Shown here in pieces: positions 1 through 11,900 of a stretch of 64,000 nt of DNA (positions are counted from its first letter, which is position 1; each line of letters begins with the position of its first letter). This stretch comes from Pyxicephalus adspersus. Lineage: Eukaryota; Chordata; Amphibia; Anura; Pyxicephalidae. The stretch covers positions 163,901,655 to 163,965,654 of the forward strand of contig NC_092858.1 of NCBI RefSeq assembly GCF_032062135.1, given 5' to 3'. The position numbers were made by a program, and so were the translations under genes. Below the pieces are notes generated by a model. It saw only the letters and a list, made by a program, of their open reading frames with translations, ran no database searches and was not told the origin of the DNA.

Positions 1-63
1 GAGCCACAACAAGGAGGCTGAAGAGCCGCATGCGGCTCCGGAGCCGCAGGTTGCAGACCCCTG
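1..63. mobile_element. hAT-like element, right end only
   Basis: The first 63 bases end in a CG-rich stretch followed by gcagacccctg. Its reverse complement, caggggtctgcaacctgcgg, is a terminal inverted repeat typical of vertebrate hAT elements. The rest of the element lies left of the window. The 8 bases after it (gtctaata) would be one copy of the target duplication, but the other copy is not visible. Assignment to hAT is inferred from the terminal motif only. Confidence 0.6.
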
Positions 64-1044
64 GTCTAATAGGAAGTTTTATTGCTTTGTATGCAAAATA
101 AACTCCCCCAGGTTATTTTTCCATTCTACTTAAACTGAAAGACATCTATAGATAGGGGTAAGTAGATGGTACAAAAGTGCCAATATTTTGTAACATTTAT
201 AACTGCAGTTTAATATTATTTCACATTTTGCTTTCCCTGGTTTGTTCTCTTTATTGATTCTAATGACTACATTTAAAATAATATATTTTCATTTTTTATT
301 GTATATTTTACTTTATACCTAGGAACTAAATCACTGGGTCTCTGTGCTTCTATGTGTAATGCAGGTGAGAAAGGTTCTGTACATAGCACCCCACCTCTAT
401 ACTCCACCCAACAGCCCTGATAGAAGCAGTGACCTGGCTTTAGAAATAAGTTATATAAGTATCAAAATGCTGTGTTGGGTGGATGCCAGTCTGGGAAAGA
501 AAGGGGGGCAGGCAGGTTGTTTTTTCATGCAGGCCATCCTGTATAAAACCTGCATGTCACACTGATCCTTCCATGAGGAAGGGAGTGGATGATGCTGGAC
601 ATCCTGCAGCCATAAAATGATGGAATGAAATGGGCTCTATCTGACTTGCTGCAGCTTCTAATTTACATTGTAAGAAGCTTACAGTGTGCAGTATTATCAA
701 AGTAAGCAATTTCAGTGAAGGCGAGAATGAAGGGGAGGCTGGAGGTCAGATTTAAAATGAAGTAATAAATGTACAATGAATACACAACAATATAATGCAT
801 CAGATATGATGGACATAAAAGAAAAATATATACTAAAAAGGAAGTAATCATGATGGGAGGAAATTTCAACACATTACAGAAGTCATAGGCTTTACCTTCC
901 ACACACTGTTAACCCTTCAATTTCAAACTTTCTGCTTCCATCAACAAAGAGCTAACATGCTACAAATTTCTGCTGTTGGCTGTTCTGATTTATTTTATAC
1001 CTCTCTGTTAGAGCTCCGCCTTGTGGTTTTATGTAAATATGCAC
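64..1044. other. Intergenic, nothing recognised
   Basis: AT-rich unique-looking sequence. Open frames are short (under 85 codons) on both strands and show no recognisable domains or splice-compatible coding blocks. I see no gene or clear repeat here. Confidence 0.5.
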
Positions 1045-1505
1045 ATTGTGCATTTGTTAAATTCTAATAGAGACAATCCTTTTATGTAAGGTAAAAATTC
1101 TTTTGTTTTTTTTAGGTGAAACCCCATTAAACAAAAAGGGTGCAGCACCCACCCTAATCGATCGAGAATGAATGGGAGCGCAAAGCCTCCTGGGATACCT
1201 ACGTCACGTAGATGCTTAAGTTTGCGCAGAAGGAGGCTTTTCGCGCAAATCCAAAAATTTGCCGATCTCACGCATGCGCAGTGAGATTGGCAAATTTTTT
1301 TTCATGCTGATGAAGAATTAGGATGAGGATGAAGAACCCAGAAGAAGAGAAGATGGGAGGCCCGGAGTGCCGGCTCAGGAACAGATGCGGGGATGATGCG
1401 GGACTGGATGCAAGACACCCCCGGATGGATCAGACTGCCCTGCGGAATTAAAGATGCTTTTTTTATTTATTTTTTTTGCAGTTTTCAGTTCAGTTCCTTT
1501 TTTAA
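1045..1505. repeat. Unclassified GC-rich interspersed repeat, copy 1
   Basis: This block shares long similarity with 60566-61015 and 59763-59990. Shared elements in order are the 'taaggtaaaaatt' lead, 'gcaaagc..c.gggatacctacgtca', 'cgcatgcgcag', 'gaagaacccagaagaagagaagatgg' (with changes), and 'ggatggat..gactg.cctgc.gga.taaa'. The right end is 'cagttcagttccttttttaa' with a TTAA at 1502-1505, and copy 3 begins at a TTAA. TTAA ends would fit a piggyBac-type non-autonomous element, but that is inference. It is CpG-rich against an AT-rich background. Confidence 0.6.
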
Positions 1506-1849
1506 CAACAGAGAAAGGTTTATTATGTAGGCCACTGAGAAAAGGAGCACAGGAAGGGTTTTTAGCTTGAAATTACAGTTATGACAACAGCAGCATACCA
1601 AATGCAGTACATCCTATAGGGTCTATTTTTAAAGCAGACAATTAGTTTGTTTTTGTTTCAGATATTGTGTTTCAATAGTACGGCAATACTTGATTCTCCA
1701 CCAGGGACCTTCAGTGAATGTCAGATTCACTGCTTTATAAAGAAACCCTTATGTATATGAATGCATGGTAGAGTAATTCTGAATGTATGTATATCGTTCG
1801 ATAGAGTGAAAGAAAGTACTGCTTGGAAAATGAGGGTAGGATGATCAAT

Positions 1850-2500
1850 CCCTAAAAAAAACTGGATAAGGGGGGCAACTTTTACCGACCACTAATGCCT
1901 TAATGCCTACAGGAAGTGGATGGGGGTGATGGGCAAAACTTTCACAGACCAATATTGCTTAAAAAATCAGATGAGGGGGGAAACTTTTAATGACCACTAA
2001 TGCCTACAAGGAATGTGTGTGTGAGGGGGGGGGGGGTCTTCCACTTACCATAAATGCCTAAAAAATCTGATGAGGGGGGAAACTTTCACCGACCACTAGT
2101 GCCTAAAAGGAGTGGGTGAGGGGGGAAATTTCACTGACCATCAATAGGTAATGAAAAGAACCATCACTGACCTCCAATGCCCAGAAATGGGAGAGGGGGA
2201 ACTTTCACCAGCCACAAATGTAGGGGGATGACCTTTGATGGTTACCAATGTCTGGGAAGGATTGGGGGGAATCTTTTTACTGCTGACCACCATTTCCTTG
2301 CAGGGAAAGAGACTCTTTTGTCACTGAACCCCCAATGGCCTAGGAGGGGAATTCTTCTTCTCACTTATACTATTCCTGGGATGTATGCTGGAAGAGAAGT
2401 TGCTTCCTCCAATGATACCAAACTGGAAGGGATAATTCTTCCACTCACTCATGTGGATGCTGTGAGGAAGATTCGTAACTATTGCTGAAGATGATGGTAG
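1850..2500. repeat. Degenerate tandem repeat, about 60-80 bp units
   Basis: At least six diverged units carry the core 'gatgaggggggaaactttcaccgacc' followed by 'actaatgcctaaaa'. Examples begin near 1861, 1915, 1970, 2045, 2105 and 2165. Spacing varies and units have indels, so it is an old decaying array. Open frames across it are repeat artefacts. Confidence 0.7.
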
Positions 2501-3594
2501 GGGATATTCTACCTTCTGCTGAAGTTACCCATGGGGATTTCTTCCCCCCAATGGCCACAGACAATTTTTTTATTCCACTGACCACCAACACTCTTTAATT
2601 TTTTTCTTCTATAGACTATTGATGCCAGAACACTTTTAACTCCCACTGACCACCTCGTTATATACTTGTTCTCTGAGTTATACTCCTGATACCTGCATTC
2701 TTTATGGTATACACTGTGTTTATTATGAGTAGAGTGATTGGACCCACAGATTGTCAATAATGTGCCAACCGCCAATTATATTGATGCAAATAAATTAGAT
2801 ACAAGAGCGATTTTAAGGCACCTTTTTAAGGATGTTTTTAAAGTCCCTATTTATTACACTGTGTTTTATATTTATTCATGCCTCCAGGGTTGGGTACTGG
2901 AGGGTCAGTAGATACCTCCTTGTTTTGGGTTGTGCCCCTTTTAGTGATACGTATAAGGTTACCAATCCCAGGGGTCTAGGCTGTCCAGTTTTCTTGGGCA
3001 GGAAGTGTTGGCTGATGATGGTGTGTAAAAGCTAGTTCAGATGGGCAGTTAGGTTACAATTACTGTGCAGTTCCTGCTTTCTCAGACACTTGAGGCATGT
3101 CACTCCATGTAATGTCTTTTTGTAGATGCCCACCAAGAATGAATTGCAGTGAGATGTTCAGTACTGCTGGATGCAAATTGTTCAAACGCTTGTTCTTGAA
3201 AAACCAGTGCATCAAGGTGGGCAGCTTAGCATCTGGCAAGGTGCCAGGCACCAGGTGCTGCACAGAATCCAGTCTACACAAGCCCAGGGGGCCCAGGTGT
3301 ACCTGCCAAGCCTGGAGCTTGTGTGCACAGCATTCACATGTGTTTGGTCTGCCTGGAGACTAAGAGCCTGAAGATTATCTGTGAAATGCTTTTATCCTGG
3401 GATTGTATAACCTTGGATCACAAGAGTCTGTGTCCTGATGTTTGGCTGTTATTATGCGGTCAGTTTATGGCTAATGAAAAGCCACGTGTTATTTATTTGG
3501 AAAACTGATGTTCATGTCAAACTATTTATATTTTAAAAAATAAACTGGCTTTTAAACAACTGTATGAACTTCAAGCATGTGGACCGACCTGGAA
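2501..3594. other. Intergenic, nothing recognised
   Basis: Mixed-composition sequence. Overlapping open frames at 3060-3510 run on both strands but carry no known domain, have no plausible splice context, and differ between strands. I regard them as chance. Confidence 0.45.
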
Positions 3595-3736
3595 CAGTGT
3601 TACTCAATCTTTTTAACATGGGGGAAACCTGGAAATAATAAAAGATCATTGGTGTCAGTTAAAACAACATGAGGGGCACAAACTGTTCATTGCTCATGGA
3701 ACCCATAGCAATCTCTGGAGGAGTTGAGAAACACTG
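3595..3736. mobile_element. Short hAT-like MITE (142 bp)
   Basis: Begins 'cagtgttactcaatcttttt' and ends 'gttgagaaacactg', imperfect inverted ends of the CAG...CTG type. Flanking octamers are acctggaa (3587-3594) and gcatggaa (3737-3744), matching at 6 of 8 positions, as expected for an aged 8-bp hAT target duplication. Related copies lie at 4301-4548, about 10705-10890 and 36470-36737. Confidence 0.65.
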
Positions 3737-4300
3737 GCATGGAATATTACATAGTAAACGGTATTTGACAATGCACTTTTCAAACAGTTCTGTACCGTTA
3801 CATACTCCTGACAATGGGGTTTATTGCCTCAATATTTGCTGGTCGCTATATAGTTCCCTATTTTTTCAGCAAACTCATTCATTAGGATTGGCTCAAAGTA
3901 TAAGCTGTCTGTCTATAACATGTGCCGAGAAAGGCATGTGCAATAAAAACATTATGCTAATAGATTCTTTATGCTGAGCTATAAATGAGACATTTATTTA
4001 TGGCACTGTAATTAAGCAGAATTTTGTGAGTACAATGACTGTAGCATTAATGTATATTGCATGTGGGCTTGGGGTCTCTATTACAGAAAGTCCAATGTTC
4101 TGCATAATTCAACTTTTTTCTGTGCCACAAAATTTAAAGTTGGCCATACAGTATGTTCAAACCATCCCAGATTTAAATGACAACTACTATGTACTGTCGT
4201 GTATGAGGCTGAAAGATATTGAAAAATGTAAAAGAGCAACATTTTTTTTCTGCAAAGACGTGCATTAACTTACATTATCACTGTAAATGACCGTTAAGAG
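3737..4300. other. Intergenic, nothing recognised
   Basis: AT-rich sequence between two related MITE copies. Two open frames of 80-102 codons have no recognisable content. Confidence 0.45.
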
Positions 4301-4548
4301 CAGCCTTTTCAACCTTTTTTTAAGATGGTGGAACCCTTGAAATACCTTGGGAACCCATGACAAGAATAACATCTCAGTTGCTCAATGTACTTAGTTCGTA
4401 GCAAGAATATCACCTTATAAAGATCAGCCAAAAAAAATAATTGGTGTCAGGGGTAAGTAACCTGAGAGGCACACATTGCTCATAAGGACCCCCTAGTTAC
4501 CAGTGAGAGAACACTAGAGTTCCATGGGACCCTGGTTGAGAAACACTG
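4301..4548. mobile_element. hAT-like MITE (248 bp), aged
   Basis: Begins 'cagccttttcaacctttttt' and ends 'gttgagaaacactg'. Interior phrases such as 'ttggtgtcag', 'gaggcacaca' and 'attgctca' are shared with 3595-3736. The flanking octamers no longer match convincingly (4 of 8). Confidence 0.55.
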
Positions 4549-4874
4549 GCTTATATAACAGGTGGGCAGATAGGTTTGTATTTAAAATTATGTTGAAGAC
4601 TTTAGGCTTACTATGAACACTCTAAAAAAAATTTGTGTAACTCTTTACACCCTATTCCTCTTTCCCCAGATGCTGCTTCCCTATCCACTACTAGTAGAAA
4701 ATCCCAAATGTCATAATAACATGCTCTAAGTCACAAAACCAGGTGTTTATGCTGCTTTGCAAAAGCTTGGTTCCTGGATTTTCAATCTGTGGCCCTGGGG
4801 ACCACATGCGGCCATTTGGCACTCACTTTGTGACCCTTTAGGCCCCAGCAGACTTAAGTATCCATGTTTTAAAG

Positions 4875-5902
4875 CAAGGGGTGCCCAACCTATGGCCCAT
4901 TGGCCACATACGGCCCATGGAACTGTCAAATCCGGCCCACTCCTCATTCCTTCTCTTCTCTCTCTCCTCGTTGTCTTGCTGGGGATATGGGGCGCGCGCA
5001 TCTCCTTTGTTTCTTCATCAAGATGTGCTGCCAGCAGAGGAAGCTGCTTGCACTGTGAGATAATCCCAGCAGCAGCATGAGAGTTGTGTCTGTGTTCATG
5101 CTTCGGTCATTATTCCCATTTATAAATCCTCAAATCTCTTTCACTGATTATCATAGAAATGTGACATTTTCAGGGTACACAGGGGACCCTAAGCTGCTTG
5201 TAAACAAAATGAAATCCTCTTAAACATAACAAGTTGCCAGATATGGGGTCACAAGCATAAAATCCTAACAACAATTAGGGATATTTTCACATTAAGTGGA
5301 GCTATGTCAAGACCATGGTTCCCAAATTGAGTTTGCAGGTTGGGGGACCCCTGAGGGCCACTCTCATGGCAATGAACAATAAACTGCCAATTGTCTGTGC
5401 GCTGTCCCCCTTAAAGTTCACAAAACTTCAAGACTGCGTTCAGACTGGCGGTAAGGTTGCAGTGTGGTTGCCCCTTAATGGTGCCATGGAACCCTGCCTA
5501 GGAGTGACACTCGGTACCGCTCACTGTCGCCTGGAGACAAATCTGCAGACGCTGCAGAGCGAGGGACTGAGAGGCTGGCGAGCTGCCTGTTACACATAGC
5601 TGACCACTTATCTCTGGATCGGAGGGATGTTAGCAACTGTAAATGTGGGAGGAACGGGGAGATGTAGGTTCTTGAAGACGTAGTAGTAAGAACATGTACC
5701 CGTTGGCATTGCATTTCTCTGAAAGTATCCATTGCAGAGATTCTCGATTTGTCATTTCTTTTATTTGCTGCATGTATTTTACCGTAATTAGAAACATTTC
5801 AATTTCACTTCATTTTAAATTAGCTATTCTAGTTTTAAACATACATTGTTTTTTTGCATTGTGAACAGCGGCCACCAGATGAAAAAAGGTTGAGCACCAC
5901 TG
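4875..5902. mobile_element. hAT-like non-autonomous element (1,028 bp) with exact target duplication
   Basis: Ends are 'caaggggtgcccaacct' and, reading inward from the right, 'cagtggtgctcaacctttt'. An identical octamer, ttttaaag, flanks both sides (4867-4874 and 5903-5910), the hallmark length for hAT insertion. No transposase-like reading frame is evident. Around 5310-5500 there is an embedded block ('ggttcccaaattgagtttgc', 'gggggacccctgagggcc') that looks like a second, older repeat. A further repeat-like stretch ('ctgtggccctggggaccac') lies just left at 4785. Confidence 0.75.
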
Positions 5903-5910
5903 TTTTAAAG

Positions 5911-7190
5911 TGAAAAATATTTCAGTGAAATAAATATATTCTTTAGACTGGTTTCTACTTACCGTAAGCTCTCTGTGCTGTTCGTCTCTTTTTTGTTTTT
6001 TCTTTGATCTTTTATCATGGATCTTGCTGTAGAAAATGTCAAAGGTAGCACAAGAATCTTTTAGGGGGTGATAGGGAGGAAAGATGTGGAAAATCTGATT
6101 TGTAAAGAAGCTTTAATATCACTAGAACTCTCGTATAGCATGTCTCCAGTCTCTGACTGTTTTCTGAAGTTTTTTCCCAGTCTCCAACAACCCCTACAGC
6201 ATGTCCACAGTCTCTGTCCATCACCTGTAGTATGTCTGCAGTCTCTATCACACTTAGGAGCCTTAGCAGCAGGTACTACGGCCGTCTGGGCCAGTTGGGG
6301 ATGATTGCTAAAATGAAAGTCAGCTTCTACAAGAGACACTTCAGGATCCTGTGATACAAGGGAACTGGGGTTAACACAGTTCATTGTCAGTTCATCTGAC
6401 CCCAGGGCTGGCAAGTAAACCTCAAGGTGAAGTTCTCCAATTTGTGGTTAGTTAGGGGTGCAGACAGATCCACTTGTGTGAAGACGGACTACTGGCTTTT
6501 TGTCTCGGGGGTTTTCTGATCGAAAGAACATTTATTGTTTTAGACGATTGTCCTTGAAGACAGAAGGTTTGTTTATTATTTTGTTTAAACATCCTGGAAT
6601 ATATACCGGTAGTTGATTTTGACATATTCAGCTGCTATGGTATTACCATTCTCGGAGTGACTTATTTTTCAAAAGATAAGATTTTGAAACCTTAGAAGAG
6701 CTTGGGAGGTCTTCTAGTTTCAGGAAATTTGAGAATGTTGCCCTTACTGAGCTCCTTTAAGCTTTCCGCCCCAAAGTTCCTCCCGGCTGCTCTTGCTGGT
6801 ATCTGAGACAATTGTTACCTATTCAATGAGAAGAATGACAAGTGAAAGGATTTTGACTGTTCTTCCACCATAGAACTCTGGCTTTAATTTCCTTTCTGGA
6901 AAGGTTTGAGACCTTGGTTGGGGCCCACTGTGTCGTTATCATTGAGACTATTATGCCCATGAGTTTAAGGTATTGTCTCACCTTGAGTAATATTGTCTTG
7001 CATGTTGCCAGATTCTTCCCAGAATGGTTGGCAGCTTCCATTCTGGAATAGACATGGTGTTTGAAACTGTACCCTGGTCCCCAAGATATACTAGGTCTAG
7101 CTTCTTCAGATTCACCATCTACCAATATCTTCAAGTGCAAATGAAAGGATCTTCCCTGGCTTTGTGGGAGAATATTGGCTGAGTAATGAT
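5911..7190. other. Intergenic; scattered outlying minisatellite units
   Basis: Around 6150-6250 there are three or four diverged copies of 'cagtctctg..catc.cctgtagtatgtctg', the unit of the array at 7635-8516. They are separated from that array by about 1.4 kb that includes a LINE fragment. The remainder (6260-7190) is unrecognised; a 127-codon open frame on the minus strand has no identifiable domain. Confidence 0.5.
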
Positions 7191-7194
7191 AGAT

Positions 7195-7632
7195 ATGAAT
7201 CTCCACAACTCTTGTCTCTCCTACCTTTCTGCCCTGATAGAAAAATACTCTAACTTCTGCAACAACCTACTAATGACTTCCCCACTCATAACCCCGTCAC
7301 ATGCCCGGATCCAAGACTTTTCTAGGCCTGCCCCAACTCTCTGGAATGGTCTTCCTCATCCTATTCGGCTTGCTACTTTAAATGCTACTCATTTAAAAAC
7401 CGCTCTAAAACACGTCTTTTCAAACTTGTCTGCCCACCTTCTGTCTCTTAAACCGTCACTACTTACACACCACTCCATATCTCTCCTTCTATTGTGTGCT
7501 ACTTTCCCCACCTCTCGCCTCGTTTTATTGTTTGTATCTGTCATTTGCAACCGCTATTTAATGTACAGCACTGCGTGATATGTTAACACTATAAATCCTG
7601 TTTAATATTATTAATATTATTTATTAATAATG
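7195..7632 (+). mobile_element. LINE 3' fragment (L2/CR1-like reverse transcriptase end)
   Basis: The + strand frame includes 'ARIQDFSRPAPTLWNGLPHP', the C-terminal signature (FS..AP.LWN.LP..IR) common at the end of L2/CR1-type non-LTR reverse transcriptases. It is followed by 'gtacagcactgcgtgatatg' and an AT-rich 'attaataatattatt' tail. The same 3' module recurs at 13430-13800 and 63140-63560. The element is severely 5'-truncated and not functional. The exact clade is inference. Confidence 0.65.
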
Positions 7633-7634
7633 CC

Positions 7635-8516
7635 TTTTTTGACCCAGAGAGACCATATCAGTAGTATGTCCATACTCTCTGACCATCTTCTGTAGTTTGC
7701 AGGCTCTGACCATATCATTTACGAAGTCTGCAAGTTTTGATCATTCCATTTACAAAGTCTGAAGGCTCTGAATTTGATCTGTAGTATATCTGTACTGATT
7801 TGCAGTCTCTGATAATCTCTTATATATGAAGAATTCAGTTTCTGATCATCTCCTGTACTATTTCTGCAATTTGTGAACATCTCCTGTAGAAAGTCTGCAG
7901 GCTCTGACCATCTCATATACGAAGTCTGCAGTCTCTAAACTTCTGCAGTATGCCTGCAGTCTCTGATTATTTCATGTATGAAGAATTCCGTCTCTGACCA
8001 TCTCCTGTAGTATGTCTGCAGTCCCTGATCATCTTCTGTACTATGTTTGCAGTCTCTGACCATATTCTGTAGTAAGTATGCAGACTCTGACCATCTTATA
8101 AACAAAGGATGTACTCTCTGACATTCTCCTGTACTATTTCTGCAGTCTCTGACCATCTCCTGTACTATTTCTGCAGTCTCTGACCATCTCCTGTACTATT
8201 TCTGCAGTCTCTGACCATCTGCAGTCTCTGACCATCTCCTGTACTATTTCTGCAGTCTCTATCTCCTGTAGTATTTATGCAGTCTCTATCTCCTGTAGTG
8301 TTTATGCAGTCTCTATCTCCTGTAGTGTTTATGCAGTCTCTGACCATCTCCTGTAGTATTTCTGCAGTCTCAGACCATTCCTGTAGTATTTATGAAGTCT
8401 CTGACCATCTCTTGTAGTATTTATGCAGTCTCTGACATTCTCCTGTACTACCATGTTTATGCAGTCTCTGACCACCTCCTGTAGTGTTTATGCAGTCTCT
8501 GACATTTTCCTGTACT
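7635..8516 (+). repeat. 31-bp minisatellite upstream of SOD1
   Basis: More than 20 tandem copies of a unit close to 'cagtctctgaccatctcctg' plus 'tactatttctg' (31 bp). Units are most regular at 8110-8260 and diverge toward 7640. Partial units (23-28 bp, for example 'cagtctctatctcctgtagtgtttatg') occur at 8255-8340. There are no conserved unique spacers, so it is not a CRISPR. It ends about 160 bp before the SOD1 promoter elements. Confidence 0.9.
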
Positions 8517-8673
8517 AAGAAGAGAACAATCACCAATTAGACAATGTTCCCCTTAAATAATGTGTCTCCATCGGAAATGACACGGTCACCAGCACACATA
8601 GAGGTGCCAGTCTTCCTAATTAATATTGTTGAGAGATAGTAAAGTCATTCAGCCTTTCCCGCCTCACTGCTAG

Positions 8674-8870
8674 CTCCGCCCCCTTCTCTCCTAGTGACAG
8701 TCAGCTGTCATTCTCTTCAGTGCGCAATTCACGTGCACCGAACTCTTCCCTCCATTGGTTTCTGACTTGTGCAGCGCCCCCCGGAAGTAGTCTTCTAATT
8801 GGCTGTCAGTGTTTGCCACAGTCAGAGACGTCACTGTGGTTATATAAGGAGGGTCACCGCTCCCTCTTCA
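8674..8870 (+). promoter_or_regulatory. SOD1: SOD1 core promoter
   Basis: A GC box-like 'ctccgccccc' lies at about 8674-8683. Two inverted CCAAT boxes (attgg) are at 8754-8758 and 8798-8802. An ETS-type ccggaagt is at 8781-8788 next to a C-rich Sp1-like run, a CRE-like gacgtca at 8827-8833, and a TATA box tatataa at 8841-8847. Transcription would start about 30 bp after the TATA box, near 8870, leaving a very short 5' leader before the ATG at 8897. TATA plus CCAAT plus GC boxes is the known layout of vertebrate SOD1 promoters. Factor binding is inferred from motifs only. Confidence 0.75.
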
Positions 8871-8896
8871 GCCTAGTGCGCACTCTGCAGACTGAT

Positions 8897-8959
8897 ATGA
8901 AGGCTATTTGTGTACTGAAGGGCTCCGGGGAGGTGTCCGGCGTGGTGCGCTTTGAGCAG
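8897..8959 (+). CDS. SOD1: SOD1 coding exon 1
   Basis: Encodes residues 1-21, ending in the beta-strand sequence VRFEQ. The donor reads cag|gcaagc, a GC donor that otherwise matches the consensus well. Ends in phase 0. Confidence 0.95.
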
Positions 8960-11900
8960 GCAAGCATCGTCTCCTCTACCCGGAGCGTGAGCCGGGCTCT
9001 GTCTGCTTTGTGTCACGGCTGGCTGTACGTGCTGAGTCATGTACAGGCCTGGGAGGAGCTCGGGGGCTGCAGAGTAGGGTGTAGGCCTCGGGGCAGTGTG
9101 CTCTATAAGACCTTGGCATGCAGGGAAAAGGGTGCAGGGAGTTGTAGTTAATGCAGTTCTGAGTGTCAGGGGAATTGCATTGGTGATGCTGCTGAGACTT
9201 CTGGTTCTGGTATGGAGTAAGTCACGTGATCATGCAGAAATGGGATAGCTGGGACTTGTGGTTCTTTTTGACTTTCTGGAAGGAAATGTCATTGGGCTGT
9301 CCTGCTTTTCTAACACCTTTTCTAACATTGCATTTGCACCCAATGTGCTAACTGCTTACCTAATGCTCCTCCTGTACACCTGAGCTGCAGGTTACATAAC
9401 CTGGACTATTCTGTGTTTAATAATCCTTTCTTGGCAATGTGCTGCTCCCCACCCATTTCTTGGCTTAGAACAAAGAATGAATTCCATGTTGAAATATACA
9501 TCTGTAGGCTTGTAATCATATTTAATTTGGGTGCCCCTAGTAGCAGGAGGCTTTCTATATAATTACTATGGAAGGATTAGAGCTGGGTGTCAGAGATTTG
9601 CAGACTGTGACCTATTACATGCTGATCTTTGGACTTGTTAGTTGTAGAAATTTGGGTCAAAGGGATGAGTGCTGGAGTATCAGGTCACATGACCTGGGCC
9701 AAGTTCACTTTCATTGCATTATACAGGTGGGGAATCTGCTGATTTCCCTACTACTATTGGGACTTTTTGTCCAGAAGTAAATTGCCAGGTGAAAGTTTTT
9801 AGGCTTTGGGTAAGAAAGGATTACACTCAGCTGGTATTTGTGTCCTTATTAGGTAGATTTTCTCCTTTTTACTGGATAATGTCAGCCAAAAAATTGAGAT
9901 ACCTGGCAGAATCTTGGCATTGTACCAGCTCCATGTTCTTTTTCAGAGAAGCTAATGGTTGCAGAAGGGGCGTGGCCTGTACCTTATGCAATAATGAACC
10001 TGGTAGCATTTTTTTTTTTCTGGGACCATAATTTTTCTATAGCTGAACAAAATATTTTGGTAGCTGGTAGTGTTTTTTGGCAATTTTTACAACAAAAATT
10101 CTTTAGTTCAGAGGTCCCCAATCCCTGGTGGGCTGTGGCTCTGGACTGTGCATCCCCACCAGCGGGGTCAGGAGAAGAACCCTGCATGTGGGGGCGAACC
10201 AGCCAGAGCAGCGGACCATGTCTCCCCTACATATCGCAGGCTCAGGGCTGTGGGTGGGTTGTCTCTGGTCACAACCCACCTACTCTCCCATTGGAGGCTC
10301 AGACCTGTGATGGGTGAGTGGGAGGGTTCTGGCATTATGACATCACTCTGGGGGAATTTTTTTCCCCTTTGAGTGATGCATGGCTTCCTGTGCATGTGCG
10401 GTTGAGTCCATGCATTTAGTGGTCCATCACCTGCAAAAGATTGGGGACCACTTCTTTAGTTTATTCCCATTAAAGGTTACTACAGCATGTATGCAACTAG
10501 AATTGTAGCATTAGAAAAAGCCATGCACAGAACCGAAAACATGGTACTGCAAACAGGAGTGACACCCCAACTGGGAAGATCACTATATAATCACCAGATG
10601 TGATGACCCTAGTATGGATTGCCAGAAAGTGCTCCAGTAACTCCTCAGTTCTGCAGCTAATGGCAATCCTATTCAGCTCCTGCTATTTTCCTATTTAATA
10701 AAAGAGTTCTAGGTCTGCCTTTCCCATGGAGGAACCCTTAAAATACATTTTCAGGTCTTGGGGATCCCCTGCTTTAATTACTATAAAAACTCACAGTATT
10801 AGTTTGCTGGCCTGAGGTCCAAATTGCTCAAGGAACCCCTAACAACCTCTGGAGGAACCCCAGGGTTCAACAGATCTTTGGTTCAGAAACTCTTCTCTCA
10901 GGGTGGAAGAGTGGTGGCACAACATGTGAGGACAATGATGCTGGGCACACATAATAATAACTAGTTATCACAAGTTTTCAATAGTTTGGTTTGTTGATGT
11001 TTATCTCCCTGTGATGGTGCAAGTGCCATCTGCAATGAAGCATGTTGGGTTGGGGGGGATAGAAGATGAGGCAGGTGCTGACAGATGGATGTGTTGCATG
11101 TATTTGGGACTCTGCATAATCTTTGGCATCTGGCTAATGGTCAAAGTAACAAGATAATGGACACTTGCAGAGAGAACAGACCTTGTAGACCTGGACTTCA
11201 TGGCAAATTCTGCTGCCCCACACACACTAAGGGCTTGATTCCACCATTGTGTTGTATGGTTGTTTACTGTAAGCGATTTAGAGTTTATTATTGTAAATTG
11301 CAAGACAAAAAACAAAATTTGTAGTGTGAAATGGTCCATAGGTTCCACTTTAAGAGTATTTTGGTGACCTGCAAGGTTGATCTCCTTGCAGTGTAAAGCT
11401 GGAAGTGACACCACGCTGGTTATTGGGTTGTCTTGTTTGCTGACAGTTACAATTTGTTGTGTAATAATGACTCTGCATTTTTATAACCTCGGAGGAACCT
11501 GCATTGGGGAAATAGATTGCTTTGTTTGTATTTTAATAGCTATGTCGCTAATCTGGTGACTAACAGTTTGAATTTTTCATTTTTGTCTTGATTCTGGTCA
11601 GCCAGGGTGAATCTTTGCTGTGTTCTGTTGGGTAAATTCATCTGCTGAGAAGACTAGAACCTTGTCAAGGTTTTAAACACCCTCACTGTACATTATTACA
11701 AAAGTTTTGGCATTACATGCACTCTTAAGCAGCCATTCCTTTTGCATTGGCTATCTGCACCACACAAACACCGACACCACTTTTCCTGAGTGCACCAAAA
11801 TAAGTGGAAGGGGAGCATTTTAGTAAGGAAATTAACAATACATTTGCATATGAATCGCGCTGCCTCCCCTCTGACCAAACTTTTCTACTTTGCAGCTGCA

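Noticed and set aside
7635..8516. CRISPR-like array
   Set aside because: Units are contiguous with no unique spacers, and the genome is vertebrate. It is a minisatellite.
9955..10395. Several 60-120-codon frames on both strands in SOD1 intron 1
   Set aside because: They lie in or beside the GC-rich MITE at 10109-10453, whose composition keeps several frames open.
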